Shown piece by piece: positions 1-7,314 of a stretch of 45,041 nt of DNA (position 1 is its first letter; each line of letters starts with the position of its first letter). The notes beneath the pieces are model-generated. The model ran no database searches, was not told the origin of the DNA, and saw only the letters and a program-made list of their open reading frames with translations. Source of the stretch: Aphanocapsa lilacina HA4352-LM1 (lineage in GTDB: Bacteria; Cyanobacteriota; Cyanobacteriia; Gloeobacterales; Gloeobacteraceae). The stretch covers positions 1-45,041 of the forward strand of contig JAHHGR010000036.1 in NCBI GenBank assembly GCA_019359725.1, in the 5' to 3' direction. Made by a program: the position numbers and the translations under genes.

Positions 1-1
1 G

Positions 2-70
2 GAGTTTCTGCAACAGGTCGCTGCCATTCAGGCTGCGCTGTCGCCCGAACGGCATCAACCTGTACGATGA
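2..70 (+). CDS. 3' end of an unidentified gene (partial)
   Basis: Frame 2 is open from the window edge to a TGA at 68-70 and gives 22 residues ending ALSPERHQPVR, with the composition of a helical protein tail (EFLQQVAAIQAAL). Only the last codons are inside the window, so no family can be assigned. The call rests on codon usage and the protein-like sequence alone; it could be chance. Confidence 0.35.
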   Translation, partial: EFLQQVAAIQAALSPERHQPVR

Positions 71-683
71 TGAAAACCCAGGCCGAAAACTCACTTTCTC
101 AGTGGCTCATTGTTCAGGGGCAGGTCATTCCGACTGTCGGCGCAAAACCATGGGTTCGCTTCCCTTTCAAGAGCCCACGGGGAGCCACCGAGAGAACTGC
201 CCGGAGGTTGATGGTTATCCGTTTTTGTTCCTAAGCGATTAGACGCTAGCTGCATAGCCGGTTATGCATCAACCTATAAATGAGAGAAGTCCCCAGGCGG
301 TTGCGGTTTCCCCAGTTTATTCCCTTCCACGTTTGTGAGTCACGCGTCATGGACAAAGATTTGTGTTTGTGGTTTCACCACGGTTCAGCTGCACCGAGAT
401 GGATTGGATATTTCCTTGGAGGAAAGTGCCTCCTGCCCGGAATTTAAGGCAGGAGCGCAGTGCCGTTTCCAGGTACTGCAAGCTGCCCTGTGATTTTCGA
501 GCGACTGTAAGGTTTGCAGGTTGAGACTTGACGGTTTGCGTAATCTCGGTCTTCCCTGCCCTGCCCACGCGTAGCGGTCGATTGGGGCTTCAAGCCTGCA
601 CGACTGGTAAGTGCGTGCTCCAGGTTCTTTCTTGAGTTCGCCCCAACCGTTGGGAAGCGGATGCATTCAGCTCGGCCTGCTTC
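71..683. other. Intergenic stretch without a convincing gene
   Basis: About 610 bp in which no open frame has a recognisable protein, a plausible ribosome-binding site and coding-like composition together. Two minus-strand frames (347-568 and 385-666) overlap each other and look like chance. Visible structures are a near-perfect 18-bp palindrome at 251-268 (TGCATA...TATGCA) and a short hairpin at 431-454 (TCCTGCC...GGCAGGA, 10-nt loop). Composition is less GC-rich than the neighbouring genes, in keeping with non-coding or decayed DNA. Confidence 0.5.
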
Positions 684-837
684 GCTATAGCTGCCAGGGC
701 TGTTTCATTCTAGCTTTGCATTGGATGCAAATGAGAATCGAGAGCGGCAAAAGCCTTATTGCTTGTTGAGCAGGTCAAGCTTATTGACATGGCCGAATGG
801 GGTTTTTGGAGAATGAAACAGCCCTGCTATAGCTGCC
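684..837. mobile_element. MITE-like element with 15-bp TIRs and 12-bp target duplication
   Basis: AGGGCTGTTTCATTC (696-710) and its exact reverse complement GAATGAAACAGCCCT (811-825) bound a 130-bp element. The 12 bases GCTATAGCTGCC occur as a direct repeat immediately outside both ends (684-695 and 826-837), as expected for a target-site duplication. Duplications of 10-13 bp with TIRs of this size are typical of IS4-type elements. The interior is too short for a transposase, so this is a non-autonomous or internally deleted derivative. One interior strand reads ...KLDLLNKQ-stop next to the TIR, which could be the remnant of a transposase end. It lies 38 bp upstream of the start of an exported hydrolase gene. 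Confidence 0.75.
784..814 (+). promoter_or_regulatory. Possible outward-facing promoter in the MITE-like element
   Basis: A perfect TTGACA (784-789) is followed after 19 bp by GAGAAT (809-814), which matches the -10 consensus at four of six positions and lies partly in the right terminal repeat. It points toward the hydrolase gene starting at 876. The 19-bp spacer is longer than ideal, so this is a weak prediction. Confidence 0.3.
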
Positions 838-875
838 ATCAAAGACTCATTTTTTCGGTATTCAGGAGTTCGACT

Positions 876-1895
876 ATGAATATCCGCACCTGCTGCGTGC
901 GCACTTTCGCATCGTTGGTCGGGGCCGCGCTGGCCTGCTCCCTGCCGTCGCCATCGGCTCTGGCTTCTACCATCCCGTGCCCGAGCGGGACACACGCCCA
1001 ACTCGAAACCACTGCTGGAGCAATCTGTGCAATCCAGCCCAGCCTCACCGATCCCGAGATTGCCGACCGGGGTACAACCAACCTGGGTTACGGCTACCAC
1101 GTCGTCGGTCTGCCCGAGGATATCGCCGCCGCTCGGGGCGTGTTTTTCTACTTGATGGGCACCAACGGCAAACCCTACGACCCGGTCAGCAACAGCTTTC
1201 CCAGCCTTTCGATCGTCGAGGAGGGGATCGCCCAGGGCTTTGTGGTCCTGCAGCTCGCCTATCCCAACGATGTGGCGGTCGCCGATCTGTGCGGCGACGA
1301 CAGTGGGTGCTACGGTCCGGCCCGGCGGGAAATTATCTACGGCTCACCGGTCTCGACGGCAGTGGCAATTTCCCCCGAGCAGAGCATCATGCACCGCCTC
1401 TCAGCCCTCGTGGCTCACCTCAAAGCGAACATGCCCGATGGGGTGGTTATGCCGCAGGCCATCCGCGGCGCCGCCATCGATTGGCAGGCGATGCGCCTGG
1501 GCGGCAGCAGCCAGGGCGGAGGACACGCCGGATACATTGCCCACGACTACCCCACGCAGGGGGTCTGCTTTCTCGCTTCGCCGGTGGACACCGTCACTGT
1601 GACCACCGAGAGCACCACCCGTTATTCGGCTGTGGAATGGATCGCCCAGGAGGTTTGGCAGACCCCCGCCGAGCGGCTCAAAGGGGTGGTCCACCGCCAG
1701 GACGGCAGCTACGGGAGCATCACCACCAACTTCCGCGCCCTGGGGCTCAGGCCCTCCACCAGCACCCTCGCCCCCAACAACGACTGGTTGGCGGTGAACA
1801 CACCGACCACCAAACCCCACACCTCCCCCGCCAACCACCCGGATCTGGCCTACGCCCGCGCCTGGGCCTGTTTTGCCCCCGAGAATTCGCCATGA
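876..1895 (+). CDS. Exported alpha/beta-hydrolase-like protein (copy 1)
   Basis: 339 residues from the ATG at 876, preceded by CAGGAG at 863-868; an upstream in-frame start at 759 lies in the mobile element and is not favoured. A signal peptide (about residues 1-30, ending ALA) predicts export. The segment RLGGSSQGGGHAGY has the nucleophile-elbow pattern G-x-S-x-G with Ser212; Asp238 (SPVD) and a C-terminal His are plausible triad partners, but this is inferred. Six cysteines (35, 51, 139, 145, 231 and the WACF Cys near the end) are all conserved in the paralogue at 6272-7276, suggesting three disulfides. The substrate is unknown; esterase or lipase-like activity is the family-level guess. 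The stop codon overlaps the sulfatase start by 4 bp. Confidence 0.8.
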   Translation: MNIRTCCVRTFASLVGAALACSLPSPSALASTIPCPSGTHAQLETTAGAICAIQPSLTDPEIADRGTTNLGYGYHVVGLPEDIAAARGVFFYLMGTNGKPYDPVSNSFPSLSIVEEGIAQGFVVLQLAYPNDVAVADLCGDDSGCYGPARREIIYGSPVSTAVAISPEQSIMHRLSALVAHLKANMPDGVVMPQAIRGAAIDWQAMRLGGSSQGGGHAGYIAHDYPTQGVCFLASPVDTVTVTTESTTRYSAVEWIAQEVWQTPAERLKGVVHRQDGSYGSITTNFRALGLRPSTSTLAPNNDWLAVNTPTTKPHTSPANHPDLAYARAWACFAPENSP

Positions 1896-3421
1896 AAACT
1901 TGCCCTATCAGTCGAGGGACGCCTGGTCTGGCCGCGCTGACCGGGTTTGCGGCGTGCGTGGGGCTGCTGATGCTGTTCTCAACGGCGGCTTTTGCCCAGC
2001 AGACCCCCAACGTGGTCGTGGTCATGACCGACGATCTCTCCGAGCAGGTATTCGACGAGGCGCTCGGCCGGGGATTTTTGCCGACGATCGCCAGTCGGCT
2101 GGTCAATCAAGGCTCCCGCTTCGAGCGATCCTTCACCACCCAGTCGCTGTGCTGTCCTTCTCGGGCGACTTTTCTGAGCGGGCAGTACACCCACAACCAT
2201 GGCGTCGAGAGCAATACCCCGCCCGAGGGCTCCGTTTCGGCCTTCGACGATCGCTCGACGCTCGCCACCTGGCTGGACGCGGCGGGCTACCGGACCGGGT
2301 ATATCGGCAAGTACCTGAACGGCTACGGGTCCGACCGCAACCGGCGCAGCCCCCTGGACGATCCGACCTATATCCCGCCGGGCTGGGACGACTGGCAGGC
2401 CCTCATCACCGGCACCATGTACAACTACGTGCTCAACGACAACGGCACGCTGATTGACTACGGCGAAGATCCGGCAGAACCGCCTGAAGAGTACCAGACG
2501 GACGTTCTAGCCGAGCGGGCGGTGGCATTTGTGGACGCGGCCGCCACAGCACCCTTCTTTTTGACGGTGGCTCCTGTGGCCCCGCACTTCGAGGTTGCCC
2601 CCGGCGTTTCCTCCTGCCGACTTTTTCCCAACAGCCTGCGCTCGATTCGCCCGGCACCGCGCCACCAGGGCAGCGCCGGCCAGGTGCCGCTGCCCCAGGG
2701 GGCGGCCTTCAACGAACAGGACGTCTCCGACAAACCCACCTGGGTGCAGGCTGCCCCCCTGCTCAGCAAGCGCAGCATCGACTGTTTGGGCAACATCTAC
2801 CGCGATCAAATCGAATCGCTGCGCGCCGTGGACGATCTGACGGCCTCGCTCATCGCCGCCCTCGAGCGCCGCGGCATCCTGGGCAACACGATTTTGCTCT
2901 TCACCTCGGACAACGGCTATCTATTCGGCCAGCACCGCCTGGCCGGCAAGGACGTGATTTACGAGGAATCCATCCGGGTGCCGCTGATTGTGCGCCTACC
3001 GGGCAGCACAGCCCCGCGCCGTATCGAGCAACTGGCGGTCAACATCGATCTGGCCCCGACCATCGCCGCGTGGGCGGGGGCTACCCCGACGCTGACGGTG
3101 GACGGCCGGTCGCTGGTGCCGCTGTTGGGCAATCCCGAACTACCGGGGTGGCGCAAGCGCTTTTTGCTGGAACACGGCGATGTCCAGGACTCCGGCAACA
3201 GCGCCGGTGTGCGCACCGGCAGCCGCGACCCCGACTACCCCAACACGGTCTTTATCGAATTCGACATCGGCGAGCGGGAACTGTATGAGCTCAACGCCGA
3301 TCCTGCCCAACTCGAAAGCCAGCACCTTGCCCAACCCGATACCACCGCCGCCCTCGGTGCGCTTGTGTCTGAGCTGCGTCTGTGCAGCGGCATCACTTGC
3401 CGGCAGCTAGAGGACCAATAA
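1892..3421 (+). CDS. Exported sulfatase, N-acetylglucosamine-6-sulfatase-like
   Basis: 509 residues, starting at the ATG that overlaps the previous stop (ATGA). Signal peptide about 1-35, then PNVVVVMTDD with metal-binding Asp47/Asp48. The sulfatase signature C-x-P-S-R is present as CCPSR with Cys87 as the residue to be converted to formylglycine. The context SLCCPSRATFLSGQYTHNHG resembles the glucosamine-6-sulfatase/Sulf branch more than simple arylsulfatases. The later FTSDNGYLFGQH segment fits the C-terminal metal ligands. It should hydrolyse sulfate esters outside the cytoplasm. Formylglycine conversion needs a dedicated enzyme not encoded in this window. A degraded second copy lies at 8784-9247. 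Arylsulfatase or phosphonate-hydrolase activity is an alternative. Confidence 0.88.
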   Translation: MKTCPISRGTPGLAALTGFAACVGLLMLFSTAAFAQQTPNVVVVMTDDLSEQVFDEALGRGFLPTIASRLVNQGSRFERSFTTQSLCCPSRATFLSGQYTHNHGVESNTPPEGSVSAFDDRSTLATWLDAAGYRTGYIGKYLNGYGSDRNRRSPLDDPTYIPPGWDDWQALITGTMYNYVLNDNGTLIDYGEDPAEPPEEYQTDVLAERAVAFVDAAATAPFFLTVAPVAPHFEVAPGVSSCRLFPNSLRSIRPAPRHQGSAGQVPLPQGAAFNEQDVSDKPTWVQAAPLLSKRSIDCLGNIYRDQIESLRAVDDLTASLIAALERRGILGNTILLFTSDNGYLFGQHRLAGKDVIYEESIRVPLIVRLPGSTAPRRIEQLAVNIDLAPTIAAWAGATPTLTVDGRSLVPLLGNPELPGWRKRFLLEHGDVQDSGNSAGVRTGSRDPDYPNTVFIEFDIGERELYELNADPAQLESQHLAQPDTTAALGALVSELRLCSGITCRQLEDQ

Positions 3422-3449
3422 ATTCAACGGACCCACAGGAAATTCGATC

Positions 3450-4979
3450 ATGCTGACACATAAAATGCTGCGCTTTTCGTTGGTCTTGTCCCTCGGCGGC
3501 ACTTTGCTGCTTGGAGCGGCTATTTACGGCCCTCTGCGCGCCCAGCTCACGACCTGGGCGCAACGGATGGGCAGTGCCACCTACCGGGAGGGGGGGATCC
3601 CCACCGAGATCTGGCGCGGGGTCGACACCGATGATACCGGGAACGTCTATCTGAGCGGCACCTTCGGCGACACCGCCACGTTTTCCAACTCCAGCACGAC
3701 GCTCACCAGCGCCGGTGAAGAGGACATCGCCGTGGCCAAGTACAACCCGGAGGGCACGCTGCTTTGGGCCAGGTCCTTCGGCTCCACCCTGCAAGATCAG
3801 GCGCTGGCCAACTGCGTGGATGCGGTGGGCAATGTCTACGTCACCGGGCTATTTACCGGCACCGTTCGCTTCGGCGGCACAGCGCTCACTTCCAACTTGG
3901 TGCCGCCCCCCAACAGCCGCAGGCCGGCTCCCGACGCCTTTACCGTCAAACTCAACCCGGACGGCGAGGTGCTCTGGGCCAGGACGAGCGGACGGTACGT
4001 CTCCGGCAATGTGACGCCGGGGGCGCAGGTCGTCTCGAACCTGGCCATCCCGGTGCTGGGCTCGGAGTGTGTAGTCGATGCCGCAGCTGTGATCATCTCC
4101 GGAACCTTTGGCGGCGACCAGACGACCCGGGTCGGTTTCGACGGCACCCCCCCGGTGGGGGTAATCGCCGATTTCGACGGGTTTATCGTCAAGTACGACA
4201 GCGACGGCAACTTCCAGTGGGTGCAGCGCACCGAGGGTCAGACCGCCGGGGCGACCAACCAGGCGCGGGCGCTCGGACTGGCAAGGGACGGCACCGGGGA
4301 TATCTTCGTGGGCGGCCAGCTGGAGGGCACGACGCGCCACGGCTCGACGAGCCTGACCGCGGCGGGGGGAGCCGACGCGTTTATCGGTCGCCTCGGCCCC
4401 GGCGGCAACTGGCTGTGGGCGCGCGCCATCGGCGGCACCGGCGACGATGTCGTGCGCGGGGTGGCCGGGGCCGCAGGCGATCTGGTGCTCGGGGGCAAGT
4501 TTGAAAACAGTTTCAACGTCCTGGGTACCTCCACCGTCCTCACCTCCGCAGGCGGCGAGGATATTTTTGTCGCCCGGTTGAGCGGCGGCGGCGATCTGAT
4601 ATGGGTCCGCGGGTTCGGCGGCCGTCGCGACGACGAAGGTACCGAAGTGGACTTCGACATCGGCGGCAACGTGATCATCGCCGGGGCCTACAGCGGCCGG
4701 TTCACCTTCGGTTCGACGCGGGTGCGTTCCCAGGGCAGCACCGACTTTTTGATCGGTTTGCTGGATGGAGCGAGCGGGGCCCCGCTCTCGCTCAGCACGC
4801 CCACGGGCGGTTCGGGAGACGATTATTCCTACGCCGTGGCCGCCGACAACCTCGGCAACTATGTCTACTGCGGATTTTTCGAGGGTACCGCCCAATGGGT
4901 CGATACCACCCTCACCAGCGCCGGATTCGAGGACGCCGTGGTCGGCAAAATCGGCAACCCCCAGGGATTTTTCCGCTAG
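3450..4979 (+). CDS. Exported SBBP-repeat (beta-propeller) protein
   Basis: 509 residues with an N-terminal hydrophobic signal (about 1-30) and an AGGA ribosome-binding site upstream of the ATG. Most of the protein is made of repeats of about 55-60 residues built on the pattern D-x-x-GN-V/I-x-x-x-G-x-F-x-G-T/S, followed by SAGGEDIFVARL-like and G-x-L-x-W-ARxxGG elements. These are typical of SBBP (seven-bladed beta-propeller) repeats found in bacterial secreted proteins. No catalytic motif is visible; a binding or scaffold role outside the cell is likely. It sits 28 bp after the sulfatase and is probably co-transcribed with it. Confidence 0.75.
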   Translation: MLTHKMLRFSLVLSLGGTLLLGAAIYGPLRAQLTTWAQRMGSATYREGGIPTEIWRGVDTDDTGNVYLSGTFGDTATFSNSSTTLTSAGEEDIAVAKYNPEGTLLWARSFGSTLQDQALANCVDAVGNVYVTGLFTGTVRFGGTALTSNLVPPPNSRRPAPDAFTVKLNPDGEVLWARTSGRYVSGNVTPGAQVVSNLAIPVLGSECVVDAAAVIISGTFGGDQTTRVGFDGTPPVGVIADFDGFIVKYDSDGNFQWVQRTEGQTAGATNQARALGLARDGTGDIFVGGQLEGTTRHGSTSLTAAGGADAFIGRLGPGGNWLWARAIGGTGDDVVRGVAGAAGDLVLGGKFENSFNVLGTSTVLTSAGGEDIFVARLSGGGDLIWVRGFGGRRDDEGTEVDFDIGGNVIIAGAYSGRFTFGSTRVRSQGSTDFLIGLLDGASGAPLSLSTPTGGSGDDYSYAVAADNLGNYVYCGFFEGTAQWVDTTLTSAGFEDAVVGKIGNPQGFFR

Positions 4980-5058
4980 CTGGCTTTTTCGGCCGATTCG
5001 AACCACCGTGTTCACCCGGTCAACCAGACGGATTTTTTCACTCCAGGAGCTAGTCACC

Positions 5059-6234
5059 ATGCATTTCCCTTCCCTCAGGTTCAGTCAGTACGCCATTTTT
5101 GCGTTGCTTTTCAGCTGTACGACCCTATCCTGGCAGCCGCCCACCCTGGCCCAAGTCGGCGAAGATGTCCTCGTCGCAGAGCCGCAGGTGGGTATCAGCG
5201 ACCCGGAGTTCGATCAAGCGGGGGGCCGCTTTTGCTGGATCGACGGCGAGGGGAATGTCTGGATAGGCGAGGTCAGCCGCAGAACCGGCCGGTTCTCGCC
5301 GCGCAACGGCAAAGGCGTACTGGTGGACACCGGGGCGGTGCCGCCGAAACTGACCCGCAACGGACCTGAGTGGGCGTTCTCGAGCGCCGGAGCCCAGGTG
5401 GTCTATACCAAGTACGACAGCGAAGGACGCTTTGCCCTCGGCCGCGCCCGCTTCGACGGCATCGCCTGGCTTGGCGAGATCCTGCCGGGCAGCAGCAACC
5501 GCTATTTGCCCTTCGGCAGCCCCGACGCCGGTGATCCCGAGCCGCGCATTTCCTACGCCTACGCTTCTGAAAACGAATCGATCGTCCAGGTGCGCAACTA
5601 CTGGCGCAAACTCGACGACCCGGCCAGCGAGGAGATTCTGCCCGGCACCCTCTTCCCGGGGCACTGGGTGCCGGGTCTGCGCGCCATGCTGGTCAACAAA
5701 CTGGACGCGCAGGGCACCTCGCAGGTGTACTTGTACAACATCGACACCAAGGTGTACGAGCAACTCACCTTCGATCTGCTGCCGAAGGCGACCAGCACCA
5801 TGTGGCAGGCCCCGGAATTCAACGGCGAATACGTCTTTTCTACCGTGGTTGTTGAGAGTCGAATTGATATTTACCGCAAGCTTGACGGTGTCTGGCAGCG
5901 GAGCCACTCCCTCAAGCCGCCCTCAGCCGGACAGTACCTGCTGTCGCCGGAAGTTTTTGTCCACAACGGCAAATCCTACATTTCGATGGCAACCTCGACT
6001 GTGAGCGGCACCAGCGAGGAGAAACTCATCACCCCCTCCGACATTTGGCTGGCGGGTGTCGATCCAGCCGCGCCATTCTACCGGCAGTTGAGCGCATCCG
6101 GGGCGCGGGTGCGCCTCGATCCGGAGGTGTTCGTCACCGATAAAGGGCCGTACATCTACTTCACAAGCATCTTCGTTCCCGGGACCACCTCTATCTATCG
6201 TGTCGACACCGGACTCGGGTCGGTTCAACCGTAG
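5059..6234 (+). CDS. Exported protein of unknown function, probable beta-propeller
   Basis: 391 residues from the ATG at 5059, preceded by CCAGGAG at 5043-5049. Signal peptide about 1-31 (ending TLAQ). The mature part has recurring strands with W/Y and DG/NG turns (RFCWIDGEGNVWIGEV, IYFTSIFVPGTTSIYRVD), like TolB- or WD40-type propeller blades, but no family is certain. There are no obvious catalytic residues. The preceding gene ends 79 bp upstream and the second hydrolase copy begins 37 bp downstream, so it belongs to the same transcription unit by layout. Confidence 0.65.
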   Translation: MHFPSLRFSQYAIFALLFSCTTLSWQPPTLAQVGEDVLVAEPQVGISDPEFDQAGGRFCWIDGEGNVWIGEVSRRTGRFSPRNGKGVLVDTGAVPPKLTRNGPEWAFSSAGAQVVYTKYDSEGRFALGRARFDGIAWLGEILPGSSNRYLPFGSPDAGDPEPRISYAYASENESIVQVRNYWRKLDDPASEEILPGTLFPGHWVPGLRAMLVNKLDAQGTSQVYLYNIDTKVYEQLTFDLLPKATSTMWQAPEFNGEYVFSTVVVESRIDIYRKLDGVWQRSHSLKPPSAGQYLLSPEVFVHNGKSYISMATSTVSGTSEEKLITPSDIWLAGVDPAAPFYRQLSASGARVRLDPEVFVTDKGPYIYFTSIFVPGTTSIYRVDTGLGSVQP

Positions 6235-6271
6235 CAACCCCGTAGGACTTCCATCCACACAGGAGAATCCA

Positions 6272-7276
6272 ATGCAGCGCCGCAACCACCCGTGCGTTCG
6301 GTTCATGCTGGGCAGTGGTCTGCCGATGGGTGCCATCTGTTGGCTTGCCCCGGCGCAGGCACAACCGACGGCCGTCTGTCCGGATAGAACCGACAGCCAG
6401 CTCGACGTGCCTGCCGGTGTCGTCTGTGCTATTCAACCGAGCCTCACCGACCGCGCCATCTTCGACGGTTCCGGCAGGGGCTACGGCTACCATGTCGTGG
6501 GCATTCCCAAGCATCTCGACCGCCTGCAAGGGGTGTTTCTATATCTGTTGGGCTCGGGCGGCAAACCGTTCGATCCCGACCGGGGGCTTTTCACCCCAGG
6601 CCAGAGCATGGAGGAGGGGATGGCCCAAAATTATCTGGTGATCTCGCTTGCCCATGCCAACGCCGATCCGGTCGGCACCCTCTGCGGCAACCGCAGCAGC
6701 TGCTACGGAGCGGTTCGCGAAGAAATTGTCTACGGCACACCGGTCGCTTCGGAGGTGCGCGTCGATCAGGCCAACAGCATCGTCCATCGTCTCGACGCGT
6801 TGATCGGTTTTCTCAAGCGTTACCTGCCCACGGACTTTCCCTTTCCGGCTGCGATCAGCGGCAAGACCATCAACTGGCGCAAGCTGCGCCTCGGGGGCAG
6901 CAGCCAGGGCGGGGGGCACGCCGGGTACCTTGCCCGCGATCAAACCGTCGAGCGTTTGTGTTTTCTGGCTTCCCCGGTCGATTCCACCACCCAGGCCAAC
7001 CCACCCAGAGGCTCAGTCGAGACCGTCTCCGCCTACTGGGTGGGCGAGCAATCCTGGCAAACGTCCGTCGAGCAGAGTCGGGGGGTGGTGCACCAAGGCG
7101 ATCAATACTACGCGGGGATCGTAGCCAACTACGAGACCCTCGGCCTGCGAAAATCCACGAGCGAATCGAATCCCAATCACAACTGGGTGGAACTCACCGC
7201 TCCCACCGACAATGCTCACACTGCACCCGCCAACGAACGCGACTTTGCCTACGCGCGGGAGTGGGCCTGTTTTTGA
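6272..7276 (+). CDS. Exported alpha/beta-hydrolase-like protein (copy 2)
   Basis: 334 residues, ATG at 6272 after AGGAGA (6261-6266). Signal peptide about 1-30 (PAQA). It is a paralogue of the protein at 876-1895: shared blocks are CAIQPSLTD, GYGYHVVG, GSSQGGGHAGY, CFLASPVD and the C-terminal AREWACF. The nucleophile elbow gives Ser211, and the same six cysteines (36, 52, 138, 144, 230, 333) are kept. Divergence outside these blocks is large, so the duplication is old rather than recent. Two copies flanking a sulfatase and two repeat proteins suggest related but distinct substrates. Substrate unknown. Confidence 0.8.
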   Translation: MQRRNHPCVRFMLGSGLPMGAICWLAPAQAQPTAVCPDRTDSQLDVPAGVVCAIQPSLTDRAIFDGSGRGYGYHVVGIPKHLDRLQGVFLYLLGSGGKPFDPDRGLFTPGQSMEEGMAQNYLVISLAHANADPVGTLCGNRSSCYGAVREEIVYGTPVASEVRVDQANSIVHRLDALIGFLKRYLPTDFPFPAAISGKTINWRKLRLGGSSQGGGHAGYLARDQTVERLCFLASPVDSTTQANPPRGSVETVSAYWVGEQSWQTSVEQSRGVVHQGDQYYAGIVANYETLGLRKSTSESNPNHNWVELTAPTDNAHTAPANERDFAYAREWACF

Positions 7277-7314
7277 GGAGCGCTTCACCAAGATCTCTAT
7301 AGGGAGAATTTCAT

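Noticed and set aside
977..1891. Long open frame upstream of and in frame with the sulfatase
   Set aside because: It is the shifted reading of the hydrolase gene; its product is Arg/Gly/Pro-rich shadow sequence, and the real sulfatase begins at 1892 with a signal peptide.
3849..5060. 403-codon minus-strand frame opposite the SBBP gene
   Set aside because: High-GC antisense shadow with no recognisable domain; the plus-strand product has signal peptide and repeats.
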